A stretch of DNA of 64,000 bases from Vineibacter terrae (GTDB taxonomy: Bacteria; Pseudomonadota; Alphaproteobacteria; Reyranellales; Reyranellaceae). A program made the translations under genes and the position numbers. Positions 6,578-16,836 of this stretch are shown here, piece by piece. Position 1 is the first letter of the stretch. Each line of letters starts with the position of its first letter. The DNA lies in NCBI RefSeq assembly GCF_008039615.1, contig NZ_VDUZ01000018.1:1-64000 (forward strand), written 5' to 3'. Under the pieces are notes generated by a model that saw nothing but the letters and a program-made list of their open reading frames with translations, did not search any database and was not told where the DNA came from.

Positions 6578-8278
6578 TTACTTCGGCGCTTCGACCAGGA
6601 AGTCGAAGTCGCAGCCCTGGTCGGCCTGCAGCACGCTGCGCTGGAACAGGCCGGCATAGCCGCGCGCCGGGGTCGTGACCTCGGCCGGCGGGCGCCAGGC
6701 CTGGCGCCGCGCGTCCAGTGTCGCGGTATCGACCAGCAGCTCGATGCGCCGCGCCGGCACGTCGAGGCGGATGCGGTCGCCGGTCCGGACCAGCGCCAGC
6801 GGCCCGCCGATGGCGGCCTCGGGCGTGATGTGCAGCACGATGGTGCCGAACGCCGTGCCGCTCATGCGCGCGTCCGATATGCGCACCATGTCCTTCACGC
6901 CCCGCCGCGCCAGCTTGCGCGGGATCGGCATGTAGCCGGCCTCGGGCATGCCCGGCGCGCCCTTGGGGCCGGCATTGCGCAGCACCAGCACGTCGTCCTT
7001 GGTGACATCCAGGCCGTCGTCGTCGATGCGCAAGGTCATGTCCTCGACCGAATCGAAGACCACGGCGCGGCCGGTATGCTGCATCAGCCCGGGCGAGGCC
7101 GCCGACTGCTTGATCACCGCGCCGCGCGGCGCCAGGTTGCCGCGCAGCACCGCCATCGCGCCGGTGCTGGAAAGCGCCGTGGCGCGGGTTCGGATGATGG
7201 TCTGGCCCGGCACGTCAGGCGCGGCGTCGATCGCCGCTCCCAGGGTCTGGCCGGAAATGGTCATGGCGTCGAGCGCCAGCAGCTCGCGCACCTCGCGCAG
7301 CATGCGCATGGTGCCGCCGGCCCAGTGGAAATGCTCCAGGTAGTGCTCGCCCGAGGGCTTGAGGTCGGCCAGCACCGGCACCTCGCGGCCCAGCTGGTCG
7401 ACCTCGTCGAGGTCGATCGCGATGCCGCAGCGGCCGGCGATCGCCGTCAGGTGCACCAGCCCGTTGGTCGAGCCACCCAGAGCCTGCAAGGTCACCAGGG
7501 CGTTGCGGAAGGCTGCCTTGGTCATGATCTCGCGCGGCCGCTGGCCGCCTTTGGCCAGGGCCACGGCGCGCGCGCCCGACGCCTCGGCGGCGCGCAGCCG
7601 GTCGGCATGCGTCGCCGGGATCGAGCCGCTGCCGGGCAGCGACATGCCCAGCGCCTCGGTGACGCAGGCCATGGTGCTGGCCGTGCCCATCACCATGCAG
7701 GTGCCCGTGGTCGGTGCCAGGCGGCCGCTGACCTCCTCGATCTCGTCTTCGGAGAAGGTGCCGGCGCGGTGCTGGCCCCACAGCCGGCGGCAGTCGGTGC
7801 AGGCGCCCAGCACCTCGCCCTTGTAGTGGCCCACCAGCATCGGGCCGGTCACCAGCATGATGGCGGGGATGTCAGCGCTGGCCGCGGCCATGAGCTGCGC
7901 CGGCACGGTCTTGTCGCAGCCGCCGATCAGCACCACCGCATCCATCGGCTGGGCGCGGATCATCTCCTCGGTGTCCATCGCCATCAGGTTGCGCAGGAAC
8001 ATGCTGGTGGGATTGGAGAACGACTCGTGGATCGACACGGTCGGGAACGACATCGGCAGCCCACCGGCCAGCATCACGCCGCGCTTCACCGCGTCGATCA
8101 GCTTGGGCACGTTGCCATGGCAGGGATTGAAGTCGCTGAACGTGTCGGTGATGCCCACGATCGGCCGGTCGAGCGCATCGTCGCTGTAGCCCATCGCCTT
8201 GATGAAGGCCTTGCGCAGGAACAGCGAAAAGCCGGGGTCGCCGTAGCTGGCCAGCCCCTTGCGCATGCCTGTGGCCAT
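6578..8278 (-). CDS. IlvD/Edd-family dehydratase (sugar-acid or dihydroxy-acid dehydratase)
   Basis: A 566-residue Fe-S dehydratase of the IlvD/Edd family, which removes water from 2,3-dihydroxy acids or aldonic acids. Cluster cysteines are visible in FNPCHGN, IGGCDKT and TTGTCMVMGTAS. The wording MRAQP-like MIRAQPMDAVVLIGGC and the length suit the pentonate-dehydratase branch as well as IlvD-like enzymes, so valine/isoleucine synthesis is not assured. The ATG at 8278 has AGGAG ten bases upstream. Placement between two CoA ligases suggests a catabolic set rather than the ilv pathway. Confidence 0.88.
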   Translation of the reverse strand: MATGMRKGLASYGDPGFSLFLRKAFIKAMGYSDDALDRPIVGITDTFSDFNPCHGNVPKLIDAVKRGVMLAGGLPMSFPTVSIHESFSNPTSMFLRNLMAMDTEEMIRAQPMDAVVLIGGCDKTVPAQLMAAASADIPAIMLVTGPMLVGHYKGEVLGACTDCRRLWGQHRAGTFSEDEIEEVSGRLAPTTGTCMVMGTASTMACVTEALGMSLPGSGSIPATHADRLRAAEASGARAVALAKGGQRPREIMTKAAFRNALVTLQALGGSTNGLVHLTAIAGRCGIAIDLDEVDQLGREVPVLADLKPSGEHYLEHFHWAGGTMRMLREVRELLALDAMTISGQTLGAAIDAAPDVPGQTIIRTRATALSSTGAMAVLRGNLAPRGAVIKQSAASPGLMQHTGRAVVFDSVEDMTLRIDDDGLDVTKDDVLVLRNAGPKGAPGMPEAGYMPIPRKLARRGVKDMVRISDARMSGTAFGTIVLHITPEAAIGGPLALVRTGDRIRLDVPARRIELLVDTATLDARRQAWRPPAEVTTPARGYAGLFQRSVLQADQGCDFDFLVEAPK

Positions 8279-8289
8279 GGTGCTTCTCC

Positions 8290-8452
8290 TCTTCCTTCCC
8301 CACGCAGTGGGGAAGGTGCCCGAATACGACATATCGACGCCTTGCGTCGATATGTCGGGGATGGGGAGCCGACGTGGTCCTGACTACTGAGACCTCGTCG
8401 GCTCCCCTCCGCCCTTCGGGGCACCTCCCCAGCTTCGCTGGGGAGGAATAAC
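8290..8452. repeat. Multi-hairpin intergenic cassette A
   Basis: This stretch folds into several nested hairpins. They are CTTCCCCAC-GCA-GTGGGGAAG; a perfect 14-bp stem CGACATATCGACGC/GCGTCGATATGTCG (8327-8340 with 8344-8357, loop CTT); GGGGAGCCGACG paired with CGTCGGCTCCCC; and CTCCCCAGC-TTC-GCTGGGGAG. The flanks GTGCCCGAA and TTCGGGGCAC also pair, giving a cloverleaf-like layout. A second cassette of the same layout but different sequence lies between phaA and phaB. Confidence 0.75.
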
Positions 8453-8453
8453 A

Positions 8454-9989
8454 CTATATCTGCCTTCCCGCCTTTTCCCAGTACGGGGCGCGGAGCTTGC
8501 GCTTGAAGATCTTGCCCGAGTCCTCGCGCGGCAGCCCGTGCTCGAACTTGATCAGCTTCGGCACCTTGTAGCCGGCGGTGCGCTCGCGCAGGAAGGTGCG
8601 CACGGCATCGGTCGTCAGCTCGGCGCCTTCCTGCGGCTCGACATAGGCGGCCAGCGATTCGCCGTACTCGTCGTCGGGGATGCCGAACACGGCGCAGTCC
8701 TGCACGCCGGGCATGCCGATCAGCACCGCCTCGATCTCGGCCGGATAGATGTTGACGCCGCCGGAGATCACCATGTCGCGCACGCGATCGCACAGGAAGA
8801 GGTAGCCGTCCTCGTCGACATAGCCCACGTCGCCGCAGGTCACGAGGCCCTGGCGGTCGACCTCGCGGCGCTTGTCGTCCATGCGGTTGTAGGTGAAGTC
8901 GGGAAAGCCGTCGAGCTTCAGGTAGACCTCGCCGATCTCGCCCGGGCCCAGCTCCTTGCCGGCCACGTCGAAGATCTTCACGGTGCCGCCGGGCACCGGC
9001 CGGCCCACCGTGCCCGGCTTCTTCAGCGCTTCTTCCGATGAATGGAAAACCACGGCGCCGGTCTCGGTGCCGCCGTAGTACTCGTTGATCACCGGTCCCC
9101 ACCACTCGATCATCTGGCGCTTCACGTCGGGCGGGCAGGGGGCCGCGGCATGCACCACGAACTGCAGCGACGAGAGATCGTACTTGCGGCGCACCTCGGG
9201 CGGCAGCTTGAGCAGCCGCACGAACATGGTGGGCACCATGTGCAGGTGGGTGATGCGATGCTGCTCGATCAGGCGCAGCAGCTCCTCGGAGTCGAAGCGC
9301 GGCTGCAGCACCACCAGCTCGCCGTCGCGCGCCGCCGCCAGCGCATAGGCGTTGGGCGCCGAGTGATAGATCGGGCCGGTCACCACCGTGCGCACCCCGG
9401 TGCCGGGGCGCACGCCGAAGACATAGGCCAGCCGCTCGGTCGCCACGGCCTGCAGCTCCGGCCCGGCCGGCTCGCGGCGCACCCCCTTGGGACGGCCGGT
9501 CGTGCCCGACGTGTAGATCATGTTGCTGCGCGTGGCGCGCGGCGGCTCCGTCCACACGGGCTGCCGGGCGACCCAGTCGTCCCAGGCGGTGGCGCCCGGC
9601 GGCACGGCGCAGGCGGCAGCATCGATGCCGTAGGCGTCCCGCACCTCCGGCGGCGTCGGCACGACGAAGATGCTGACATCGGCCGGGATGCCGTCCTTGA
9701 TCTGGGGCAGCAGGTCGGCATGCACCACCACGGCCTTGGCGCCGCAGTCGCGCACGATGTAGCCGGCCTCGTCGGCCTTGAAATGCCAGTTCACGGGCAC
9801 GGCGTAGGCGCCCACCAGGCTGGCCCCGATCGCCGCCTCGAAGAACGCGAAATCGTTGCGCAGCACCATCGCCACGGCGCCGTCCTCGCCGATGCCCAGG
9901 GATGCGAAGCCCGACGCGGCGCGCGCGCCGCGCTCGAGCATCGTCGCCTGCTTCAGTTCGCGTGTGCCGCTGAGGATGTGCCCGTCCAT
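8454..9989 (-). CDS. AMP-dependent acyl-CoA synthetase (FadD/bile-acid-CoA-ligase-like)
   Basis: A 511-residue adenylate-forming CoA ligase. Motifs seen: IYTSGTTGRPKGVRRE, YYGGTETGAVVF, YVDEDGYLFLCDR and the catalytic-lysine region REDSGKIFKRKLR. It lacks a long N-terminal extension and starts almost directly in the ligase fold, as in FadD3/BaiB-like enzymes acting on cyclic or branched acids. The start ATG at 9989 has GGGAG nine bases upstream. It heads the minus-strand set with the dehydratase and the other ligase and is divergent from the carboxylase at 10143. Substrate unknown. Confidence 0.9.
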   Translation of the reverse strand: MDGHILSGTRELKQATMLERGARAASGFASLGIGEDGAVAMVLRNDFAFFEAAIGASLVGAYAVPVNWHFKADEAGYIVRDCGAKAVVVHADLLPQIKDGIPADVSIFVVPTPPEVRDAYGIDAAACAVPPGATAWDDWVARQPVWTEPPRATRSNMIYTSGTTGRPKGVRREPAGPELQAVATERLAYVFGVRPGTGVRTVVTGPIYHSAPNAYALAAARDGELVVLQPRFDSEELLRLIEQHRITHLHMVPTMFVRLLKLPPEVRRKYDLSSLQFVVHAAAPCPPDVKRQMIEWWGPVINEYYGGTETGAVVFHSSEEALKKPGTVGRPVPGGTVKIFDVAGKELGPGEIGEVYLKLDGFPDFTYNRMDDKRREVDRQGLVTCGDVGYVDEDGYLFLCDRVRDMVISGGVNIYPAEIEAVLIGMPGVQDCAVFGIPDDEYGESLAAYVEPQEGAELTTDAVRTFLRERTAGYKVPKLIKFEHGLPREDSGKIFKRKLRAPYWEKAGRQI

Positions 9990-10142
9990 GTGCGATACTC
10001 CCGTTTGCCGTTGCGCCGACGGTAGCGAGGAATTCGCATCATCGGCTAGATGTGTTGCGTCGCATGGGCCGACAAACGGGTTGCCTGGCGGAATGCACGG
10101 CAGGATCGTCCTTCACGCAGCGCGGAAGCAGGAACGCAAACG

Positions 10143-13100
10143 ATGATCAGGAAGCTGTTGATCGCCAACCGGGCCGAGATCGCCATCCGTATCGCGCGCA
10201 CGGCGGCCGAGATGGACATCGCCACGGTCGGTATCTTCTCCGAGGACGACGCCACCTCGCTGCACACGCGCAAGGTCGACACGGCGCAGGCGCTGCGCGG
10301 CACCGGCGTGGCGGCCTATCTCGACATCGAGCAGATCATCCAGGCCGCGCGTGACATGCAATGCGACGCCGTTCATCCCGGCTACGGCTTCCTGAGCGAG
10401 AACGCCGCCCTGGCGCGGCGCTGCGAGGAAGCCGGCCTCGTCTTTGTCGGCCCGCGGCCCGAGACCCTGGCCACGTTCGGCGACAAGGCGCAGGCGCGGG
10501 CCCTGGCCCGCGACTGCAAGATACCGGTGCCGCCGGGCACTTCGGGGCCGACCTCGCTCGATGAGGCGCGCCAGTTCCTGGCGGCGCTCGGCGAGGGCGC
10601 CGCCGTGATGCTCAAGGCCGTGGCCGGCGGCGGCGGCCGCGGCATGCGGCCGGTGCACCATCCCGACGAGCTGGAGGCGGCCTATGCGCGCTGCGCGTCG
10701 GAGGCGCAGCAGGCCTTCGGCGACGGCGCCCTCTATGTCGAGCAGCTCCTGCCGCTGGTGCGCCATATCGAGGTGCAGGTGGCCGGCGACGGCACCGGCG
10801 CGGTCTGCCATCTGTGGGACCGCGACTGCTCCGTGCAGCGCCAGCGCCAGAAGCTGGTCGAGATCGCGCCGGCGGCGCACCTGCCTGCCGACATGCGCGC
10901 CGACCTGCTGCGCGCCGCCACGACCCTGACGGCGGCCGCGCGCTACGCCAATCTGGGCACGGTCGAGTTCCTGGTCGACGCCACGCCGGGCGGCAAGCCG
11001 CGGTTCTTCTTCGTCGAGGCCAATGCGCGCCTGCAGGTCGAGCATACGGTGACCGAGGAGGTGCTGGGGCTCGATCTGGTCCGCCTGCAGCTCGAGATCG
11101 CGGGCGGCCGCACGCTGGCGGCGCTGGGCCTGACGCAGGAGCAAGTGCCGGCGCCACGCGGCACGGCGGTGCAGGTGCGCATCAACATGGAGACCATGGC
11201 GGCGGACGGCACCAGCCGGCCGACCGGCGGCACGCTGTCCGCCTACGATCCGCCGTCGGGGCCGGGCGTGCGCGTCGACGGCTTCGGCTATGCCGGCTAC
11301 CGCACCGGCGTGCGCTTCGATTCGCTGCTGGCCAAGCTGATCGTGCACGCCGGCGCCGGCGACCTGGCGGCCGCGATCGCCAAGGCCTACCGCGCCCTGT
11401 GCGAGTTCCGCATCTCGGGCGTCGCCACCAACACCGCCTTCCTGCAGAACCTGCTGCACCACCCCGACATGGCGGCCGGCCGCGTCCATACCCGCTTCGT
11501 CGAGGCGCACATCACGGCCCTGCTGGCGCCGGCCGACGCCGACCATGCGCGACTGTTCTTCGAGCCGGCGTCATCGCCGGCGGCGCCGCAGCGCCTGGCC
11601 GGCGTGAAGCTCGGCAGCGCCGATCCCCTGGCCGTGCTGGCGCTGGGCAAGCAGGAGGGTCCGGCGCCGTCGGTCGCGTTCGACGAGCTGGTCGCGGGCG
11701 CGGCCGGCGAGGTGGAAGGCCCGGAAGGCACGGCGCCGCTGGTGGCGCCGATGCAGGGCACCATCGTCAGCCTGTCGGTGCGCACGGGCGATGCGGTGCG
11801 CGCCGGCCAGGCCGTGCTGGTGATGGAAGCGATGAAGATGGAGCACGTGATCACCGCCGATACCGGCGGCATCGTGCGCGAGCTGACGGTGGCGGCGGGC
11901 GACACCGTGTTCGAGGGCCATCCGCTGGCATTCGTCGAGCCGGCCGAGGTCGCGGGCGCCGTCGCGGCGCGCGACGATGACGGGGACCTCGATGCCATCC
12001 GGCCCGATCTCGCCGAGGTGCTGAAGCGCCAGGCGATCACGCAGGACGCGGCGCGGCCCGACGCGGTGGCGCGCCGGCGCAAGACCGGCCAGCGCACGGC
12101 CCGCGAGAACATCGCCGATCTGTGCGACCCCGGCTCGTTCGTCGAGTACGGCGCGCTGACGGTGGCGGCGCGCCGCCAGCGCAACACGCTGGAGGAGCTG
12201 ATCGAGCGCACGCCGGCCGACGGCATGGTGATGGGGCTGGGCCGCGTCAACGGCGATCAGTTCCCGGACGAGCGCGCGCGGGTGGCGGCGATCGCCTACG
12301 ACTACACCGTGCTGGCCGGCACGCAGGGCTACAAGAACCACGAGAAGAAGGACCGCATGTTCGAGCTGGCGACGCATTGGCGCCTGCCGGTGGTGTTCTT
12401 CACCGAGGGCGGCGGCGGCCGGCCCGGCGACACCGACGGCGTCTTCGCCGGCCAGCTGCATACCCGCGCCTTCGAGCTGTTCAACAAGCTCTCCGGCCTG
12501 GTGCCGCTGGTCGGCGTCGTGTCGGGCCGCTGCTTCGCGGGCAACGCCGTCATGCTGGGCTGCTGCGACGTGATCATCGCCACGGCCAACGCCAATATCG
12601 GCATGGGCGGTCCGGCGATGATCGAGGGCGGCGGCCTGGGCATCTTCCGGCCCGAGGAGGTCGGGCCGATGAGCGTGCAGGTCGACAACGGCGTGGTCGA
12701 CATCGCCGTCGCCGACGAGCGGGAAGCCGCGCGCGCCGCCAAGAAGTATCTCTCCTATTTCCAGGGCCCGGTCGGCGCCTGGGACTGCGCCGACCAGCGC
12801 CAGCTGCGCAAGCTGATCCCGGAGAACCGGCTGCGCGCCTATGACGTGCGCAAGGTGATCGAGACCCTGGCCGATGCAGGCTCGGTGCTGGAGCTGCGGC
12901 CGCGCTTCGGCCGGGCGCTGATCACGGCCTTCATCCGCATCGAAGGCCGGCCGCTGGGGGTGCTCGCCAACAACGCCATGCACCTGGGCGGTGCCATCGA
13001 CGCCGACGCCGCCGACAAGGCGGCGCGCTTCATGCAGCTGTGCGATGCCTTCGACATTCCGCTGCTGTCGCTGTGCGACACGCCCGGCAACATGGTGGGG

Positions 13101-13553
13101 CCGGAGGCGGAGAAGGCGGCGCTGGTGCGCCATTGCTGCCGCGTGTTCGTGACCGGCGCCAACCTCACCGTGCCGCTGTTCTCGGTGGTGCTGCGCAAGG
13201 CCTACGGGCTGGGAGCGCAGGGCATGGTGGGCGGCAGCTTCCGAGCCCCGTTCTTCGCCGTCGCCTGGCCCACCGCCGAGTTCGGTCCGATGGGGCTGGA
13301 AGGCGCGGTGAAGCTGGGCTACCGCAACGAGATCGCGGCCATCACCGACCCGGCCGAGCGCAAGGCGTTCTTCGACCGCATGGTGGCGCAGATGTACGAG
13401 AACGGCAAAGGCCTGAGCGCCGCCTCGCTGTTCGAGATCGACGATGTCATCGACCCTGCCGACACGCGGCGCTGGATCATGGCCGGCCTGCGCTCGCTGC
13501 CGCCGGCCAAGCCGCGCGAGGGCAAGAAGCGGGCGTGGGTGGACACGTGGTGA
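10143..13553 (+). CDS. Single-chain biotin-dependent acyl-CoA carboxylase (BC-BCCP-CT fusion)
   Basis: 1136 residues joining the three parts of a biotin-dependent carboxylase. Biotin carboxylase occupies about 1-450 (MIRKLLIANRAEIAIRI, KAVAGGGGRGMR, FVEANARLQVEH). A biotinyl domain has the acceptor VMEAMKMEH with lysine 565. A carboxyltransferase covers about 620-1136 (ADGMVMGLGRVNG, GGGGRPGDTD, SLCDTPGNMVGPE). It would carboxylate acetyl-, propionyl- or a longer acyl-CoA. The architecture resembles single-chain long-chain acyl-CoA carboxylases described from mycobacteria. The start at 10143 opens directly on the family N-terminus; an upstream in-frame ATG gives an implausible leader. It is divergent from the CoA ligase at 9989. 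Confidence 0.92.
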   Translation: MIRKLLIANRAEIAIRIARTAAEMDIATVGIFSEDDATSLHTRKVDTAQALRGTGVAAYLDIEQIIQAARDMQCDAVHPGYGFLSENAALARRCEEAGLVFVGPRPETLATFGDKAQARALARDCKIPVPPGTSGPTSLDEARQFLAALGEGAAVMLKAVAGGGGRGMRPVHHPDELEAAYARCASEAQQAFGDGALYVEQLLPLVRHIEVQVAGDGTGAVCHLWDRDCSVQRQRQKLVEIAPAAHLPADMRADLLRAATTLTAAARYANLGTVEFLVDATPGGKPRFFFVEANARLQVEHTVTEEVLGLDLVRLQLEIAGGRTLAALGLTQEQVPAPRGTAVQVRINMETMAADGTSRPTGGTLSAYDPPSGPGVRVDGFGYAGYRTGVRFDSLLAKLIVHAGAGDLAAAIAKAYRALCEFRISGVATNTAFLQNLLHHPDMAAGRVHTRFVEAHITALLAPADADHARLFFEPASSPAAPQRLAGVKLGSADPLAVLALGKQEGPAPSVAFDELVAGAAGEVEGPEGTAPLVAPMQGTIVSLSVRTGDAVRAGQAVLVMEAMKMEHVITADTGGIVRELTVAAGDTVFEGHPLAFVEPAEVAGAVAARDDDGDLDAIRPDLAEVLKRQAITQDAARPDAVARRRKTGQRTARENIADLCDPGSFVEYGALTVAARRQRNTLEELIERTPADGMVMGLGRVNGDQFPDERARVAAIAYDYTVLAGTQGYKNHEKKDRMFELATHWRLPVVFFTEGGGGRPGDTDGVFAGQLHTRAFELFNKLSGLVPLVGVVSGRCFAGNAVMLGCCDVIIATANANIGMGGPAMIEGGGLGIFRPEEVGPMSVQVDNGVVDIAVADEREAARAAKKYLSYFQGPVGAWDCADQRQLRKLIPENRLRAYDVRKVIETLADAGSVLELRPRFGRALITAFIRIEGRPLGVLANNAMHLGGAIDADAADKAARFMQLCDAFDIPLLSLCDTPGNMVGPEAEKAALVRHCCRVFVTGANLTVPLFSVVLRKAYGLGAQGMVGGSFRAPFFAVAWPTAEFGPMGLEGAVKLGYRNEIAAITDPAERKAFFDRMVAQMYENGKGLSAASLFEIDDVIDPADTRRWIMAGLRSLPPAKPREGKKRAWVDTW

Positions 13554-13667
13554 GGGACGGTCGCCGGCCCACGGTTTTCCAGGCAGGACCTTGCGGCAGA
13601 TCAATGTCCACCCGGGCCTGATCTGTACCTTCCTTGCCGCGCACGGCAGCGATGCGCGGTGTCTATG

Positions 13668-13680
13668 TTGCAATGCAGCA
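13668..13680. promoter_or_regulatory. TTGCAATGCAGCA, probable PhaR site upstream of phaA
   Basis: TTGCAATGCAGCA matches TTGCATTGCAGCA at 15200-15212 before phaB except for one central base. Both are TGC-rich partial palindromes of the kind bound by PhaR in Paracoccus, and phaR lies in this window. The site is about 170 bases before phaA. The 298-base gap between the carboxylase and phaA contains no other recognisable element besides the phaA ribosome site. Confidence 0.55.
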
Positions 13681-13851
13681 TAACCTGTGCGACAAGCTCG
13701 CAGACACCGCCCAAGGTGCCGTTGCAGGCGCGGCTTGAGCCGGCCGGAGCGGCGGGTCTAGAGTCGGGCGGTCGCAGTCCCGCGTGGCCATGCTTACCGC
13801 GGTCGTGGCGGTCGCCTCGGGCGCCCGGCCGCCTTTTCGGAGGGGATGTTC

Positions 13852-15027
<1,176 letters not shown>

Positions 15028-15035
15028 CGTTTGCT

Positions 15036-15184
15036 CCTCTCCCGCGAGCGGGAGAGGAAGAGGAAGGGGCCCATCGCGCAGCGATGGGAAGGTGAGGGAT
15101 CGCAGACCTCGACCTTAGACCCTCTCCGGCCGCCACTGCGCGGCGGCCACCTTCTCCCGCTCGCGCTCCCGCTCGCGGGAGAAG
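15036..15184. repeat. Multi-hairpin intergenic cassette B between phaA and phaB
   Basis: This stretch contains CCTCTCCCGC-GA-GCGGGAGAGG (15036-15057), CCCATCGC-GCA-GCGATGGG (15070-15088), GGCCGCC...GGCGGCC (15128-15148) and TTCTCCCGC...GCGGGAGAA ending near 15184. The outer hairpin arms can also pair with one another. The order of outer hairpin, inner hairpin, apical stem, hairpin, outer hairpin matches cassette A at 8290-8452, although the sequences differ. It may attenuate read-through from phaA. Confidence 0.7.
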
Positions 15185-15199
15185 GTTCGTCCATTGTTT

Positions 15200-15212
15200 T
15201 TGCATTGCAGCA
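15200..15212. promoter_or_regulatory. TTGCATTGCAGCA, probable PhaR site 1 upstream of phaB
   Basis: TTGCATTGCAGCA differs at one base from the motif before phaA. It lies about 108 bases before the phaB start, in a short A/T-richer patch that follows the hairpin cassette and probably holds the phaB promoter. A second TGC-rich site follows at 15228-15243. Confidence 0.55.
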
Positions 15213-15227
15213 TGACTGCGAGTGATC

Positions 15228-15243
15228 TTGCTGCAGTGCAGCA
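15228..15243. promoter_or_regulatory. TTGCTGCAGTGCAGCA, probable PhaR site 2 upstream of phaB
   Basis: This 16-base TGC-rich element ends in the same TGCAGCA as the sites at 13668 and 15200 and contains the CTGCnnTGCAG-like symmetry seen in PhaR targets. Its start lies 28 bases, nearly three helical turns, from the start of site 1, which would place two bound repressors on one face of the DNA. Confidence 0.5.
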
Positions 15244-15319
15244 TTTTCGCTAGAAGCTGATCCCGGCGGCGCCGCAGGGCGGTGCCGACGGGCAAGAGCG
15301 CGAAACCTGGGAGGATAGC

Positions 15320-16042
15320 ATGGCTCGCGTGGCATTGGTCACTGGCGGCACCCGTGGCATCGGTGCGGCCATCTCGAAGATGCTGAAGGACAAGGGCTAC
15401 ACTGTTGCGGCGAACTACGCCGGCAACGAGGTGGCAGCCAAGAAGTTCAAGGAAGAGACCGGCATCGCGGTCTACAAGTTCGACGTCGGCGATTACGCCG
15501 CGGTGCAGACGGCCGTGGCGCAGATCGAGAAGGATCTCGGGCCCATCGACGTCGTGGTCAACAACGCCGGCATCACCCGTGACGGCACCATGAAGCGGCT
15601 GAGCCGCGATCATTGGGATGCCGTGATCGACACCAATCTCGGGTCCTGCTTCAACGTCTGCAAGGCGGTGTGGGACGGCATGAACGGCCGCGCCTTCGGC
15701 CGTATCGTCAATATCGGCTCGATCAACGGCCAGGGCGGCCAGTACGGTCAGGTGAACTACGCCGCCGCCAAGTCCGGCATCCACGGCTTCACCAAGGCGC
15801 TGGCCCAGGAAGGCGCCGCCAAGGGCATCACGGTCAATGCCATAGCGCCGGGCTACACCGACACCGACATGGTCTCCGCCGTGCCGGCACCGGTGCTGGA
15901 AAAGATCGTCGCCAAGATCCCGGTGGGACGCCTGGGCAAGGCCGACGAGATCGCGCGTGGCGTGGTCTTCCTGGTGGCCGACGATGCCGGCTTCATCACC
16001 GGCTCGACGTTGAGCATCAACGGCGGCCAGCACATGTACTGA
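15320..16042 (+). CDS. phaB: Acetoacetyl-CoA reductase
   Basis: A 240-residue short-chain dehydrogenase that reduces acetoacetyl-CoA to (R)-3-hydroxybutyryl-CoA with NADPH, the monomer for PhaC. The nucleotide-binding TGGTRGIG is at 8-15, NNAG at 81-84, catalytic Ser134 in NIGSINGQ, and Tyr147/Lys151 in VNYAAAKSG. The GQ-G-Q-GQVNY sequence is typical of PhaB rather than FabG. GGGAGGA lies upstream of the ATG with usual spacing. It is separated from phaA by a hairpin cassette and two TGC-rich sites, so it probably has its own PhaR-regulated promoter. Confidence 0.95.
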   Translation: MARVALVTGGTRGIGAAISKMLKDKGYTVAANYAGNEVAAKKFKEETGIAVYKFDVGDYAAVQTAVAQIEKDLGPIDVVVNNAGITRDGTMKRLSRDHWDAVIDTNLGSCFNVCKAVWDGMNGRAFGRIVNIGSINGQGGQYGQVNYAAAKSGIHGFTKALAQEGAAKGITVNAIAPGYTDTDMVSAVPAPVLEKIVAKIPVGRLGKADEIARGVVFLVADDAGFITGSTLSINGGQHMY

Positions 16043-16086
16043 TCCGTCTTCCCGCAGCAGGGAAGGGGCTACAGACACCAACACGA

Positions 16087-16111
16087 CGGCGCGCCATGGC
16101 ATGGCGCGCCG
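16087..16111 (+). terminator. Hairpin downstream of phaB
   Basis: CGGCGCGCCAT and ATGGCGCGCCG form a perfect 11-bp stem around a GGC loop, 45 bases after the phaB stop. It is followed by GTGCGTTTC, so it has only a weak T-tract. It also lies ahead of the DUF1348 gene and would separate that gene from phaB transcription. Confidence 0.55.
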
Positions 16112-16179
16112 GTGCGTTTCACCTTTCGCATCCGAAGCGAGCTCCTGCCCGAGCATCGTGCTCCTCAATGGAGGCAGAG

Positions 16180-16653
16180 ATGTCCGATGCACGTCCGCCG
16201 CTGCCGCCCTTCACACGTGACACCGCCATCCAGAAGGTGCGTGCCGCCGAGGATGGATGGAATACGTGCAACCCGGACAGGGTCGCGCTCGCCTATACCG
16301 TCGACAGCCGTTGGCGCAATCGCGCGGAATTCCTGCGTGGCCGTCCGGAGATCATCGCGTTCCTGACGCGCAAATGGAACAAGGAGCTGGAGTATCGTCT
16401 GATCAAGGAGCTCTGGGCCTGGGAAGGCAATCGAATCGCCGTCCGCTTCGCCTACGAGTGGCATGACGACTCCGGAAGCTGGTTCCGCTCCTACGGCAAC
16501 GAAAACTGGGAGTTCGATGACAACGGCCTGATGCGATTGCGCCACGCGTCCATCAACGACCTGCCGATCAATGCGGCCGACCGCAAGTTCCATTGGGATC
16601 GGACGGGTCCTCGGCCAGCCGACCATCCTGGACTGACGGATCTTGGGCTTTGA
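16180..16653 (+). CDS. DUF1348 / NTF2-like (SnoaL fold) protein
   Basis: A 157-residue NTF2-like protein of the DUF1348 type. The run [28 protein letters not shown], and [13 protein letters not shown] with [15 protein letters not shown] is characteristic. Family members are small cytoplasmic cone-shaped proteins of unknown reaction. GGAGG five bases before the ATG at 16180 fixes this start over an in-frame ATG at 16168, which overlaps the ribosome site. It stands between phaB and the convergent oxidase genes. Confidence 0.88.
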   Translation: MSDARPPLPPFTRDTAIQKVRAAEDGWNTCNPDRVALAYTVDSRWRNRAEFLRGRPEIIAFLTRKWNKELEYRLIKELWAWEGNRIAVRFAYEWHDDSGSWFRSYGNENWEFDDNGLMRLRHASINDLPINAADRKFHWDRTGPRPADHPGLTDLGL

Positions 16654-16708
16654 CGGCCCATCAGGCAGACCATGGCGGCCGGAAGCTGCTCCGGAATTGT
16701 GCCGGGCG

Positions 16709-16834
16709 CTACGTCAGCGTCAGCTTCATGATCGTGCGCACGGCGTAGGCGAAGCCGCCGATGGCGGCGACGCCGCCAGCCCACAGCAGCACGAACCATC
16801 CGATCCGGCGCCACCGTGCGGCTGCGGCGCGCAT
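16709..16834 (-). CDS. DUF2474 family small membrane subunit of bd-type oxidase
   Basis: A 41-residue protein, MRAAAARWRRIGWFVLLWAG and onward, with a basic N-terminus and one membrane helix. DUF2474 proteins are usually encoded directly after cydB/cioB and are thought to be a small oxidase subunit comparable to CydX. It starts two bases after the cydB stop, so it is surely co-translated with the oxidase. Confidence 0.85.
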   Translation of the reverse strand: MRAAAARWRRIGWFVLLWAGGVAAIGGFAYAVRTIMKLTLT

Positions 16835-16836
16835 GG

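Noticed and set aside
6830-8383. 517-codon plus-strand open frame antisense to the IlvD/Edd dehydratase
   Set aside because: Low-complexity His/Gly/Arg/Ala translation with no family, while the sense gene has all its cluster cysteines.
11571-13673. 700-codon minus-strand open frame antisense to the carboxylase
   Set aside because: It mirrors the sense gene's codon structure, has no recognisable motif and no ribosome site; the sense strand encodes a complete carboxyltransferase.
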